Source of the DNA: Bryobacteraceae bacterium
GTDB lineage: Bacteria; Acidobacteriota; Terriglobia; Bryobacterales; Bryobacteraceae
Length of the DNA: 64,000 bases
Assembly (NCBI GenBank): GCA_019752335.1
Contig: JAIEMJ010000013.1
Coordinates: forward strand, 372,001-436,000
Direction: 5' to 3'
The notes under the pieces are model-generated. The model did no database searches and was not told the DNA's origin. It saw only the letters and a list, made by a program, of their open reading frames with translations. A program made the position numbers and the translations under genes. Positions 18,432-27,604 of the stretch are shown piece by piece; positions within the stretch are counted from its first letter, which is position 1; every line of letters starts with the position of its first letter.

Positions 18432-19352
18432 GTGAAGAGCCGCGTGATTCTCCTTCTGGCCGCTAGCCTGCTGGCCGCCCAAGCTCCCAAGAAGTCGGCG
18501 TTGGACAAGGCGACGCTGGAAGCTTATGTTCGTCATCTCGTTCCCTACCCCGCCCAGATCAAGATTGAAGTCGGCGACCCAAGCCCCAGCAGCTTGCCCG
18601 GCTTTTCGCAGGTCCGCGTGCTGGCGTCGATGGGGGAACGCTTCAAGCAGCATATCTTTGAGGTGTCGGCCGATGGGCAGCGCTTCTTCGAGGCCACCGT
18701 CTACGACGTCGCGCAGAATCCCTTCGCCGCCGATCTGGCCAAGCTGAAGACAGAGTTCCAACCCAGCCTGGGCACGGCCGGTGCGCCCGTTACTCTCGTC
18801 CTCTTCAGCGACTTCCAGTGTACCTACTGCCGGGAGCAGAGCCGTCTGCTGCGAGAGAATCTGCTCAAAGCCTATCCCAAGGAAGTGCGCCTCTTCTTCA
18901 AGGACTATCCGCTGGATCAGATTCACCCTTGGGCCCGCCCGGGCGCCATTGCCGCACGCTGCGTCTTCCGGCAGAATGCGCCCGCCTTCTGGGACTTTCA
19001 TGACTACCTCTTCGACAAACAAAGCGAGTTCACCGCAGCCAACCTGAAGGAGAAGTCGCTTGCTTGGGTGACCGGCAAAGGCTTGAACGTGGCGCAGTTC
19101 ACCAGTTGCTTCGATACGCGTGCGACGGAGAAAGAGGTCGACCGCAACGTCGCCGACGGACGCAATGTGCAGGTGGGCTCCACGCCGACGCTCTTTGTGA
19201 ACGGCCGCAAGTTAGCCGGCGTGCTCGAATGGCCCAGCTTGAAGAGTCTGATCGATCTCGAAATCGACTATCAGTCCGCCAACGCCAAGCCAGCGGACGC
19301 CGCCTGCTGTAGCGTCGAGTTACCACCCTCTTTTGTTCCGAAGAAAAAATAA
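18432..19352 (+). CDS. DsbA-family thioredoxin-fold protein
   Basis: The product has 306 residues from the GTG at 18432, which has AGAGG just upstream and gives a clean signal peptide (KSRVILLLAASLLAAQ). The earlier ATG at 18375 would place 19 unrelated residues before it. After an N-terminal region of about 110 residues comes a DsbA/DSBA-like thioredoxin domain with the CTYC active site (VLFSDFQCTYCREQ), a helical insert, and the cis-Pro loop GSTPTLFVNG. It is probably a periplasmic disulfide oxidoreductase or isomerase. The next gene starts 3 bp after it, so the two form an operon. Confidence 0.88.
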   Translation: MKSRVILLLAASLLAAQAPKKSALDKATLEAYVRHLVPYPAQIKIEVGDPSPSSLPGFSQVRVLASMGERFKQHIFEVSADGQRFFEATVYDVAQNPFAADLAKLKTEFQPSLGTAGAPVTLVLFSDFQCTYCREQSRLLRENLLKAYPKEVRLFFKDYPLDQIHPWARPGAIAARCVFRQNAPAFWDFHDYLFDKQSEFTAANLKEKSLAWVTGKGLNVAQFTSCFDTRATEKEVDRNVADGRNVQVGSTPTLFVNGRKLAGVLEWPSLKSLIDLEIDYQSANAKPADAACCSVELPPSFVPKKK

Positions 19353-19355
19353 CCC

Positions 19356-21164
19356 ATGCGCATTCTTTTCCTTCTGCTCGCCACTTCGGCGTTCGCGGCG
19401 AGTAATCTCATCGACGCCAACCGCTATCTTGAAAACATCAAATTCTTAGCTTCGGACGAACTCAAAGGCCGGCCAACGGGTTCGCCGGAAATCGAAAAAG
19501 CAGCCAAGTATATCGCCAGTAACTTCGAGAAATTCGGCCTGGTTCCCGCGGGCGCCAATAAGAATTACTTTCAGGCTTATAAGATCACCACTTCGTCGAA
19601 GCTGGGCGGCAAGAACCGGCTCAGCATCAGCCAGAAGAGTAAGCGCGTGTGGCTCAAGGTAAATCAGGATTACTCGCCCTTCTATTTTTCGGGTAGCGGA
19701 CGAGTCAGTGGCGGAGTCGTTTTCGCGGGCTACGGAATTACGGCTCCCGAGTATAGCTACGACGACTACGACGGCCTCGATGTCAAGGACAAGATCGTCC
19801 TGGTGTTGCGCCGCGAACCACAGGAGAAAGATAGCCAAAGTAAGTGGCAGGGTACGGGCATGACCAGCCATGCGTCGTTCGAGAGCAAAGTCGTAAACGC
19901 GAAGCAGCACGGCGCGCGCGCCTTGATTCTGATCAACAACTCGATTACGAATCCGTCCGAGGCCAGCGATATTCAAGGCTTCACCCGCATGTCCGGCCCC
20001 GAAGATGCGGGCATCCCGTATGTGCAATTGAAGGCAACCCTCGCCGACGACTGGTTCGCCGCCGCCGGTCGCCCGCTCAAAGAGATCGTCGAAGGTATTG
20101 ACACGGATCTGAAGCCGCGTTCGTTCGCGTTTCCGCCCGCCGTCCGCGTGGACCTGCAGACCGACGTGCAGCGCGTCGTCCGCGAGGCGCACAACGTCGT
20201 GGGCTACTGGCCGGGCGAGACCGACGAGTTCGTCATCGTGGGCGCGCACTACGATCATCTGGGCCTGGGTGAAGTCTTTTCGCTAGCGCCCTCTGAGACG
20301 GGCAAAGTTCATCATGGCGCCGACGACAACGCCTCCGGCACGTCGGGCGTCCTCGAGATTGCGCGCCTGCTCACGTCGCAGGGCAAGCGCAAGCGTGGCG
20401 TCCTCTTTATGACCTTCTCTGGCGAGGAACTCGGCCTGATCGGCTCCAATTACTACTCGGAGCATCCGCTGCTGCCGAACGAAAAAGCCATCACCATGAT
20501 CAATATGGACATGATCGGACGCGCAAAGGAAGGCCGGCTGATCATCGGTGGCGCGGGTACCGGCACCACGCTGAAGGAGATGATGGAGGGGTTGATCGCC
20601 AAGCATGGCGACCTCAAGGTGGACCTGACGGAGCCATCCGGCATCGGCGGAAGTGACCACACGTCGTTTACCTCGAAGCAGATTCCGGCGCTCTTCTTCT
20701 TCAGTGGACTCCACGCCGATTATCACAAGCCATCCGACACCTGGGACCGCATCGACGTGCCAAATGCGCAAAAAGTACTAGCCCTGGTGGCGGACTCGCT
20801 CATGGCCCTCACCGACGCCCCCGCGCGGCCTGTGTTCGTGAAGGTAGAACCGCCGGCGGGCCCGCAGATTACGGCGTCCGGCAGCAGCAGCCCTGGTTAC
20901 GGGCCGTATTTCGGCTCCATCCCGGACATGGCGGGGAAGGACAAAGGCGTACGGTTTGCGGATGTCCGCGCCGGCTCACCGGCGGCGAAGGCCGGGCTGA
21001 TGGCCGGTGATATCATGGTGGAGTTTGACGGTAAAAAGGTAGAAAATCTCTACGACTACACCTACGCGCTACGGCAGAAAAAGCCAGGCGATGCCGTGGT
21101 CGTCAAATTCATTAGGAAAGGACAGCCTGAGTCGGTGACGGTTACTTTGGAACAAAGAAAGTGA
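19356..21164 (+). CDS. M28 aminopeptidase with C-terminal PDZ domain
   Basis: This secreted zinc aminopeptidase has 602 residues and a signal peptide (RILFLLLATSAFA). A PA-type insert covers about residues 100-270, followed by the M28 core: His298 in AHYDHLGLG, Asp323 in HHGADDNASGT, the Glu pair 357-358 in FSGEELGLIGS, Asp in NMDMIGRAKEG, and His in GGSDHTSF. A PDZ domain ends the protein (RFADVRAGSPAAKAGLMAGD). It follows the DsbA-like gene with a 3 bp gap. Confidence 0.93.
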   Translation: MRILFLLLATSAFAASNLIDANRYLENIKFLASDELKGRPTGSPEIEKAAKYIASNFEKFGLVPAGANKNYFQAYKITTSSKLGGKNRLSISQKSKRVWLKVNQDYSPFYFSGSGRVSGGVVFAGYGITAPEYSYDDYDGLDVKDKIVLVLRREPQEKDSQSKWQGTGMTSHASFESKVVNAKQHGARALILINNSITNPSEASDIQGFTRMSGPEDAGIPYVQLKATLADDWFAAAGRPLKEIVEGIDTDLKPRSFAFPPAVRVDLQTDVQRVVREAHNVVGYWPGETDEFVIVGAHYDHLGLGEVFSLAPSETGKVHHGADDNASGTSGVLEIARLLTSQGKRKRGVLFMTFSGEELGLIGSNYYSEHPLLPNEKAITMINMDMIGRAKEGRLIIGGAGTGTTLKEMMEGLIAKHGDLKVDLTEPSGIGGSDHTSFTSKQIPALFFFSGLHADYHKPSDTWDRIDVPNAQKVLALVADSLMALTDAPARPVFVKVEPPAGPQITASGSSSPGYGPYFGSIPDMAGKDKGVRFADVRAGSPAAKAGLMAGDIMVEFDGKKVENLYDYTYALRQKKPGDAVVVKFIRKGQPESVTVTLEQRK

Positions 21165-21220
21165 CCGGCGTAGTTAATGTTTGCGTGTTGTCGCGACGAT
21201 AACCCCCTTAGAGTTCACGC

Positions 21221-21859
21221 ATGCCCGTAATGACACCAAAGCCCGAAACCGCCTCTTGGCGCCTTCCCCCGCTGATTCTCCATCCTTTCGCCGAAACCTA
21301 CGGGCCGGACAAACTGGTGGAGAGTTCACGCGCCAGCCTGATGTTGCAGGGTTTGCTGCCGCAGGGCGAGTTGAGCCGCGAGGACTTGGATAAGCGCTTG
21401 CTGGATGGCCGCTACTGCGAAATTCGCATGTTGTTTTACGTCGGCAAGGACCTGCTGCGTTGGATTGAGCAGTGCCAGGAGATCGTGGGCCGCGAAGAGA
21501 CTCTCCGCCGCGCCGGCTTCTGTTATCAGAGCTTTGCCGCGCTGATTGTGGAAGAGCCGCCGAAGCCAGTAAGGGAAAAACTGAAGAAGTGGGGCGTCGC
21601 CGACTACAAGTCGATCTTCTCCCGCGCCTTGGGCTTGAACGCCGTCTTTACCGAAGTGCCGGAGCGCCAGGACCTCACCGACGAGTTCATCCGCCACTAC
21701 TACCGCTACGCCGACCAGCTCTTCGCTTGCCGCCAGTTGATGTGGAGCTTCGGCGACGTCCGCCCCGCCCAGTTCGATTTCGACCTCTACGCCTCCGGCG
21801 AATACTCGCGCATGCTCGAACGTCAGTGGCAAGACGGCGAACCGCACGACGACGAATAG
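21221..21859 (+). CDS. Conserved hypothetical protein
   Basis: The product has 212 residues and is soluble, without signal peptide or membrane segments. It has a well-formed helical composition with many aromatic residues (CYQSFAALIVEEPPKP, FIRHYYRYADQLFACRQLMW). I do not recognise the family. A translation of normal composition and the single complete frame support it as a real gene. It follows the M28 gene by 56 bp. Confidence 0.65.
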   Translation: MPVMTPKPETASWRLPPLILHPFAETYGPDKLVESSRASLMLQGLLPQGELSREDLDKRLLDGRYCEIRMLFYVGKDLLRWIEQCQEIVGREETLRRAGFCYQSFAALIVEEPPKPVREKLKKWGVADYKSIFSRALGLNAVFTEVPERQDLTDEFIRHYYRYADQLFACRQLMWSFGDVRPAQFDFDLYASGEYSRMLERQWQDGEPHDDE

Positions 21860-21920
21860 TACTCCATAGCTTGACGCGAGTCCCCCAATGTGATTCTCTG
21901 GAAGTCACTTGCTGGGGACC

Positions 21921-23645
21921 ATGTGCAGATCGTGTCTCGCCGTTGCGCTCGGGTTCACGTGGCTTGCCTCCGGGCAAACCGTGGAATCGATACCCTTTCG
22001 CGCGGTGCTGGCCGCACGTAATGTCGTTCCTCCTATCGCTTCTCCCCTGACGGGTACCGCCACGCTGTGGCTGCGCCTCACGCGGGACGCCCAGGGCACG
22101 GTGACCACCGCCTCCGTAGATATAGACGTCCGCTCGACGGCGATCAACGTGACCGGCCTTAAACTCTATCAAGGTCCCCCCAACGCCAATGGCTCGCTCT
22201 TGGTGGATCTCGGTGGGAACCGGCAGGCCAGCTTTCCGGTAACGCGGCTCAACGCCTGGCAAGGTCCGGTGTATGTCACGGTGGCAACCGAACAATTCCC
22301 AGGGGGTGCCTTGCGCGGCCAGATGGAAGCGGCGGACCACGCGGTGTTGCTCGCGCGACTCTCGCCCGGTCTCGCCGCGGTACACGTCCTCGCGACCCGC
22401 GATCCTCGCGGACGGCTGACGTCCGCGGAACTCACCTTCGAGGCCGCTACCGCCGGCCCCATTCGGCTCGAATGGCAAGGCCGCGTCTTCGAGGAATCCA
22501 CGCGCCTGCCCTTTGACGTGCCCATGGTGATCGCGGCCACCGATATCGTCGCGGCGTTGTTGCGCGCTCCGGCCCAGGTCAGCTTGACGCTGGGCGAAAG
22601 CAGCGGAACAGAAAGCCGCGGAACATTGCACGGTACCGACCGGGTCAGCTTCTTTCCCGGACCCGGTCGCGTTACGTTCCACACGCTACGCAACCAAGCC
22701 GGCGACGCGATCGCCGCGTTGACCGTGCTCGATCCGCACCCAACCGCCACCGGTCCGGTAGCCTTATCGGATCCCGCTGACCGCGTTTTTGTCCGCCAGG
22801 AAGTGACTCCGAACGCGCCGTTCGCCACCGTTCTGCTGAGCGAGGCGGCGGATCTCTCCAGCCTCAACGCGACCCTGCGCACGCCGGACCGGGCGCGTTG
22901 GAATCGCGTCCCGTTGGCGGCCCGGGTGCCGCCGCCCGTAGCGCAGAGCGTGATTAGCGCCGTCTGGGATCCGCGGCATCGCACCATCGCTCCGGGCGGT
23001 CTTTTCACAGTTTTCGGACAGAACCTGGCCGCCGCGGCGGGAGATCTGGCTGGCTTGGTGGGGACGCGCGTCCCCGTGTCGCTAAACGGCACCTCCGTGA
23101 TGATCGGCGGACTCGCCGCGCCGGTGATCGATGTTCGGCCGACTCATGTCATCGCTCAGGCGCCGATGGAACTCGAAGCCGGTCCGCAGCCCGTGGTGGT
23201 GAGGACGTCAGAAGGCGCCAGCGCCCCCGTGATGGCCACGGTCGCCCCCGTGGCGCCGGCCGTCTTCTTCGAACAAACCTCGGCGCTAGGCAATGTCGCC
23301 GTGGTGCGCAAAGCGGACGGCAGTGCCGTGTCCATGGAGAATCCGGCGCGGCCTAATGACTTGCTGGTCTTTTTCGCCACCGGTTACGGGGCCCGCACGA
23401 CGCCGGCGATTGCCACGGGCATCGCGGCACCCAGTGCCAATCCCGTCCGGCTCCCGCTACCGTCCGTCACCATTGGAGGACGTCCCGCGGCAGTCGTCTA
23501 TTCGGTGCTGGTGCCGGGCCTCCTGGGCATCGTCCAAACCGCGATCCGGATGCCGCAAGCCGCCGGGTCAGGCAATCTTCCGCTGGTCGTGTCCTACGGC
23601 GCTTCCCAGTCGAATCCGGTGATTCTCTTCGGCGCCTTGCGCTAA
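21921..23645 (+). CDS. Secreted CHRD-domain protein with TIGR03437 C-terminus
   Basis: The product has 574 residues and a signal peptide (CRSCLAVALGFTWLASG). Residues from about 25 to 135 form a CHRD domain (LTGTATLWLRLTRDAQGT, then FPGGALRGQM). The last 230 residues are the Solibacter-type C-terminal domain TIGR03437: IAPGGLFTVFGQNLA, then VIDVRPTHVIAQAP, and LLVFFATGYGA. This domain ends many secreted proteins in Solibacter and relatives and is the best taxonomic marker in the window. The function is unknown; CHRD is a beta-sandwich first described in chordin. A TTG at 21909 is an alternative start. Confidence 0.85.
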   Translation: MCRSCLAVALGFTWLASGQTVESIPFRAVLAARNVVPPIASPLTGTATLWLRLTRDAQGTVTTASVDIDVRSTAINVTGLKLYQGPPNANGSLLVDLGGNRQASFPVTRLNAWQGPVYVTVATEQFPGGALRGQMEAADHAVLLARLSPGLAAVHVLATRDPRGRLTSAELTFEAATAGPIRLEWQGRVFEESTRLPFDVPMVIAATDIVAALLRAPAQVSLTLGESSGTESRGTLHGTDRVSFFPGPGRVTFHTLRNQAGDAIAALTVLDPHPTATGPVALSDPADRVFVRQEVTPNAPFATVLLSEAADLSSLNATLRTPDRARWNRVPLAARVPPPVAQSVISAVWDPRHRTIAPGGLFTVFGQNLAAAAGDLAGLVGTRVPVSLNGTSVMIGGLAAPVIDVRPTHVIAQAPMELEAGPQPVVVRTSEGASAPVMATVAPVAPAVFFEQTSALGNVAVVRKADGSAVSMENPARPNDLLVFFATGYGARTTPAIATGIAAPSANPVRLPLPSVTIGGRPAAVVYSVLVPGLLGIVQTAIRMPQAAGSGNLPLVVSYGASQSNPVILFGALR

Positions 23646-23652
23646 AGCCCGT

Positions 23653-24549
23653 CTACTCCGTATAGCGAAATGGCGCGGGCATGAAACAGAGGAAAAACAG
23701 GATCACCGCAGCGATCGCCCAATTGCGCCGATGGGAGTCCAACGTCTGCTCATCGTGAATATAGGGATGCTTGCGCCCCAGCCAAAAGAGGATGGCGGCC
23801 CAGATCCACCAGGGCCACCAGAAGAAGCCGAGGGGAACCAGCAGCGCCAGGAACAGCCAACTGCGGCGTTGATAGGCTTCGCCGAACCAGGCGTAGAGGA
23901 TGTGCCCGCCGTCCAGTTGACCGATCGGCAGGAGGTTCAGCGCGGTGGCGAACAAGCCCACCCACGCCGCGCGCGCGACGGGATGCAGCGCGATATCCGT
24001 CGACGGCGTGCCGGGAAAGATCAGGGCCTCGCAGAGCGTGAGAAACAACGGCTGGCCGAAGATCATGTCGCCCCGCTCGGCAATGCCCGGGATGACGCGC
24101 GAATGCGCCAGGCCGAACAGCATACACGGCAAGAGAGCCGCGAAGCCCGCGAGCGGACCGGCGACCCCGACATCGAAGAGGTCGGCCCGACGGTAGATCA
24201 GGGAACGAATCCGAATGAAGGCGCCGAACGTGCCGATAAACGTGGGCGCGGGCAGGAAGTAGGGCAGACTGGCGTTCAGCCCGTAGCGGACGCAGAAGTA
24301 ATAATGGCCGAATTCATGCGCACCCAGGATCAGCAGCAGCGCGATGGCAAAGGGGAGTCCGTCGAGGAGCAGGGCCGGGCGCTGAAGCGGATCGAGAATC
24401 GCGAGCAGGTCATCTTCCAGGCGGAAGCCGGGCAAATTGTGGGTGAAGTTATAGGCAATGCGCGCGCCGGCGGCGCTGGTGGTAAGCAACGTCGCGAGCC
24501 ACAGCAACCCATGCAGCCACAGGCGTGCATCAAAGGGAATCCATCTCAA
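23653..24549 (-). CDS. Site-2 protease family membrane metalloprotease (M50)
   Basis: The product has 298 residues, with about six hydrophobic segments. The zinc site is LGAHEFGHYYF (HExxH) near residue 79, with the third ligand in LNLLPIGQLDGGH. Such enzymes cleave membrane-embedded substrates, often anti-sigma factors. The gene ends 7 bp from the end of the convergent CHRD gene, and the HU gene lies just upstream on the same strand (6 bp gap). Confidence 0.9.
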   Translation of the reverse strand: MRWIPFDARLWLHGLLWLATLLTTSAAGARIAYNFTHNLPGFRLEDDLLAILDPLQRPALLLDGLPFAIALLLILGAHEFGHYYFCVRYGLNASLPYFLPAPTFIGTFGAFIRIRSLIYRRADLFDVGVAGPLAGFAALLPCMLFGLAHSRVIPGIAERGDMIFGQPLFLTLCEALIFPGTPSTDIALHPVARAAWVGLFATALNLLPIGQLDGGHILYAWFGEAYQRRSWLFLALLVPLGFFWWPWWIWAAILFWLGRKHPYIHDEQTLDSHRRNWAIAAVILFFLCFMPAPFRYTE

Positions 24550-24555
24550 GGGAAG

Positions 24556-24825
24556 CTACTGCAAGGACTGCAGTTCTTTGCCAGGCTTAAAGCGAACCGC
24601 TTTACCCGGAGGAATGGCGACTTCGGCGCCCGTACGCGGATTGCGGCCAATGCCGGTCTTGCGCGGGCGGACGTTGAAGATGCCAAAGCCGCGAAGCTCA
24701 ATGCGCTCGCCCTGGGCCAGGGCGCGCTTCATGGTTTCAAAGACGGTCTCCACCGCCATTTCGGCCTTCGTTTTAGTAATGCCGGTCTTGCCGACGACCT
24801 CGTTGATGATATCGAGCTTGATCAT
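24556..24825 (-). CDS. HU/IHF-family DNA-binding protein
   Basis: This DNA-bending nucleoid protein has 89 residues from the ATG at 24825, matching the usual family length of about 90. Landmarks are the N-terminal helices (KLDIINEVVGKTG), IELRGFGIFNV, and the beta-arm segment GRNPRTGAEVAIP. A start at 24888 would add 21 basic residues not usual in the family. A strong ribosome site is not visible at either start. It sits directly upstream of the M50 protease gene on the same strand. Confidence 0.92.
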   Translation of the reverse strand: MIKLDIINEVVGKTGITKTKAEMAVETVFETMKRALAQGERIELRGFGIFNVRPRKTGIGRNPRTGAEVAIPPGKAVRFKPGKELQSLQ

Positions 24826-24928
24826 GAAGCGAATCCGATCTCGCGAGCCAGACAACGTGAAAACGCGTACATGGCCTGCAAACCTCATGATAGGATTAGG
24901 GTTAGCCTCTTGTCAAGCTTCTTCTCCC

Positions 24929-25417
24929 ATGGAAAGCACCCAACCCCTTACCGCTGAAGCCTTCCGCCGCGCTTGTGGTCGCTTCGCCACCGGCATTGCC
25001 GTCGTCACCACCCTGGACGCGGGCGGCGCACCCGTCGGATTGACGGTGAACTCGTTTACCTCCGTATCGCTCGACCCGCCGTTGGTGCTCTTTTGCCTGG
25101 ATCGCGCGTCGCAAGCGCTGCCCTCGTTCGCGAACGCTAATGCTTTTTCTATCAATATTTTAGAAGAATCTCAGCGTGACCTCTCGCAGCGCTTTGCCGC
25201 GCGCGAGGCGGACCGGTTTGCGGGCCTGAGCTATCGCCTGGGCACCCTCGGCGCACCGGTATTGCCCGGCGTTTTGGCAGTGCTCGAATGCCGTCGCCAC
25301 GCCGTGCTGGAGGGTGGCGATCATCTTATCTTTCTGGGTGAAGTGATCGCGGCTGACGCCGGCGACGGCCAGCCGTTGCTTTATTTCGGCGGCCGCTATC
25401 GCCTTTTGGGCATGTAG
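24929..25417 (+). CDS. Flavin reductase-like FMN-binding protein
   Basis: The product has 162 residues and should use NAD(P)H to reduce FMN for a partner monooxygenase. The family pattern is present: FRRACGRFATGIAVVTT, then PVGLTVNSFTSVSLDPPLV, and ECRRHAVLEGGDHLIFLGEV. The frame is open far upstream, but the ATG at 24929 is the family start. No obvious partner oxygenase is adjacent. Confidence 0.9.
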   Translation: MESTQPLTAEAFRRACGRFATGIAVVTTLDAGGAPVGLTVNSFTSVSLDPPLVLFCLDRASQALPSFANANAFSINILEESQRDLSQRFAAREADRFAGLSYRLGTLGAPVLPGVLAVLECRRHAVLEGGDHLIFLGEVIAADAGDGQPLLYFGGRYRLLGM

Positions 25418-25435
25418 TTAGCTTAAAATCGGGAG

Positions 25436-26668
25436 ATGCCAACCACTCGCCGGGGCCTATTCGCTCTCCTTCCGCCCACTTGGTTTGCCTATACCCAGTC
25501 GTTACAGGCCGCCGATTCCACCGAAGCTTACTGGCAGTTGATCAAGCGTGAGTTTCCGCTCGATGACTCGCTGCTTTACCTCAACGCCGCTAACGTCTGT
25601 CCCGCGTCGCGCCTGGTGCTCGACAGGTACCAGCAATTCCTGCGTGACTTCCATGCGAACCCCTCTTTCCAGAATCGCGAGAAGTATGTCCCGCTCGAGG
25701 ACCGGCTGCGGGGCAAAATTGCTTCCCTGCTCCGCGTCAGTGCGGATGAAATCGCATTGACGCGCAATACGAGCGAAGGCTCAAACCTCGTCGTGCGCGG
25801 ACTCGACTTGAAGCCTGGTGACGAGGTAATCATCACCAGCCATAATCACCCGTCGAACAACGACTCCTGGAAGGTGCGCGCCAAGCGCGACGGCTTCCGC
25901 GTGGTGAGTGTCGACGTTCCGGTGCCGGCGGTGTCAGCGGCGGCGCTGGTAGAGTCCATTCGGGCCGCCATCACCAGCCGCACCCGCGTCATCTCCGTGA
26001 CGCACGTCACCAGCACCACGGGGATTCGCTACCCCGCGAAGGAGATCGCTGCTCTGGCGCGGGAGCGCGGCCTTTGGATGCACCTGGACGGCGCGCAGAG
26101 CTTTGGCGCCATCGACGTCAACCTCGGCGAGATCGGCTGCGACTCGTTCTCGGCGAGCGCGCATAAGTGGTCAATGGGGCCACTGGAAGCCGGTTTGCTT
26201 TACGTCCGCGCCGCGCGGCACAAGGAACTGTGGCCGGCCGTCGTAACGGCGGGTTGGAGCGAAACGCTGGTCGGCGCGCGCAAGTTCGAGGTCTTCGGCC
26301 AACGTGACGACGCGCGACTGGTCTCCTTTGAAGCCGCTATCGACTTCCTCGCCTTAATGGGTATGCCCAAGGTGGAAGCGCGCCTGACGGCTTTAACCGG
26401 GCGGCTGAAACAGCAGTTTGCCGCCATCGACGGCGCCTCCGTGAGGACCAATACCGACGCGGCGCTTTCGGGTGGCGTCGTCAAGGTCGACCTGCCAGGG
26501 CGAGACCTGAAGCCCATTTATGACCGGCTGTGGAACGAACACCGGGTGGCCATCGCCATGACCGCGTCGGGCGACAGTAAGGGCCTGCGCTTCTCGCCGC
26601 ACGTCTACAACACCACCGCGGAGATTGACCGAGCCGTGGAGGCTCTACGACAGGTGGCCCGCGCTTAA
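25436..26668 (+). CDS. Class V aminotransferase-fold PLP enzyme (isopenicillin-N-epimerase-like)
   Basis: The product has 410 residues. The PLP lysine is Lys244 in SASAHKWSMGP. The cofactor aspartate is in MHLDGAQSFGAIDV, and the substrate side contains TRNTSEGSNLVVRG. The N-terminus has an RRGLFALL segment and a hydrophobic run, so it may be exported, possibly through the Tat system. It belongs to the cysteine desulfurase/epimerase group, but lacks the cysteine-rich loop of true desulfurases. The substrate is unknown. The next gene begins at its stop codon (TAATG). Confidence 0.88.
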   Translation: MPTTRRGLFALLPPTWFAYTQSLQAADSTEAYWQLIKREFPLDDSLLYLNAANVCPASRLVLDRYQQFLRDFHANPSFQNREKYVPLEDRLRGKIASLLRVSADEIALTRNTSEGSNLVVRGLDLKPGDEVIITSHNHPSNNDSWKVRAKRDGFRVVSVDVPVPAVSAAALVESIRAAITSRTRVISVTHVTSTTGIRYPAKEIAALARERGLWMHLDGAQSFGAIDVNLGEIGCDSFSASAHKWSMGPLEAGLLYVRAARHKELWPAVVTAGWSETLVGARKFEVFGQRDDARLVSFEAAIDFLALMGMPKVEARLTALTGRLKQQFAAIDGASVRTNTDAALSGGVVKVDLPGRDLKPIYDRLWNEHRVAIAMTASGDSKGLRFSPHVYNTTAEIDRAVEALRQVARA

Positions 26669-27240
26669 TGGATCGCCTGTACCTCTCCTACTGGATGCGC
26701 GGCTACACGGAGCACAACATGCTTCGCCATTACGCCACCGCGCTGCGGAAGTTTCCGTTCTCGCGCCTCTCACCTTCCATGCAACTGCGCATCTTTGAGA
26801 GCGAACTGGTGGAGCCACCAGTCTTCGAGCATCTTTACGACGGACCCCAGGACTTTGATTTGATGATGGCCGAAGCCAAGCTGCACCAGGCTCCGGATTA
26901 TGGCTATGAGCTCGAGGCGCAATGGGACCTGTGGCAGTGGATCCAAAACGAATGGAAGTTGGCGCCGGTGCGGGTCTCGTTGTTTTGCTTCGGGCCCGCC
27001 TTTGACGCGCTCAATCGCGATCACCTCGAGGTGGATTTTGGTCTGGAAAGCCACTTTCTGCCGCAACCCTTGGTTCCCGGCAACAGCCTGCCCATGGTGC
27101 AATCGAACATTCGCAGCTTGCTCAAGCTGGTGCAGGATTTGGACGGCGGCTTGAACGCGGACCGGCGTCAATTGTGGTCAGAGTCCGGGGATAACTTCGC
27201 GGAGAGGTTGGAGTCGGCTTTGGCGATTACTTCCGGCTGA
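26668..27240 (+). CDS. Conserved hypothetical protein, coupled to the class V enzyme
   Basis: The product has 190 soluble residues, starting with MDRLYLSYWMRGYTEHNML. The start overlaps the upstream stop by one base, so translation is probably coupled. It has many aromatic residues and a DLWQWIQNEWKL segment. I do not recognise the family. Its last 73 bp overlap the convergent response-regulator gene. Confidence 0.65.
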   Translation: MDRLYLSYWMRGYTEHNMLRHYATALRKFPFSRLSPSMQLRIFESELVEPPVFEHLYDGPQDFDLMMAEAKLHQAPDYGYELEAQWDLWQWIQNEWKLAPVRVSLFCFGPAFDALNRDHLEVDFGLESHFLPQPLVPGNSLPMVQSNIRSLLKLVQDLDGGLNADRRQLWSESGDNFAERLESALAITSG

Positions 27241-27602
27241 GGCGCTTCCAGCAAAAGTTGCAATTTTTCTTGCAACATACTCGGGAGGAATGGCTTCGGC
27301 ATAAACAGAACCCGTGCTCCTTCAGGAAAGCCATGAGGTTCGTAGGGGTACCCACTCATCAACAAGACCCGTAGAGTGGAGTCGAATTCCAAAGCTTGCC
27401 GCGCGAGTTCGGCGCCGTCATCGTCGCCGAGTGTGAGGTCGGCGATCAGGATTGAACCGGGTCGGCCGCGCAGAGCCTCCAGGGCGTCGGCGGTCTGGCG
27501 GAAGCAGGTGGCTTCGAGGTCCAAACGCCTGAGGTAGCGGACCAACAGTCCGGCCAGGGGCGCATCGTCTTCGACGAGCACCACCGGAGGTAGAACGGTC
27601 AT
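27168..27602 (-). CDS. Receiver-only response regulator
   Basis: The product has 144 residues and consists of a single CheY-like receiver domain without an output domain. The phosphorylation site is Asp55 (ILIADLTLGDD), with the acidic pocket Glu11-Asp12-Asp13, Ser83 in LLMSGYP and Lys103 in MPKPF. The ATG at 27602 is preferred because it begins directly before the first strand. It starts 2 bp after the stop of the upstream barrel gene. The 3' end overlaps the convergent gene at 26668-27240 by 73 bp. No kinase is nearby. Confidence 0.88.
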   Translation of the reverse strand: MTVLPPVVLVEDDAPLAGLLVRYLRRLDLEATCFRQTADALEALRGRPGSILIADLTLGDDDGAELARQALEFDSTLRVLLMSGYPYEPHGFPEGARVLFMPKPFLPSMLQEKLQLLLEAPQPEVIAKADSNLSAKLSPDSDHN

Positions 27603-27604
27603 GT

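Noticed and set aside
23731-24957. Plus-strand frame of 408 codons opposite the M50 and HU genes
   Set aside because: Two recognised genes with catalytic or fold motifs occupy the other strand; the frame has low-complexity Arg, Glu and Gln.
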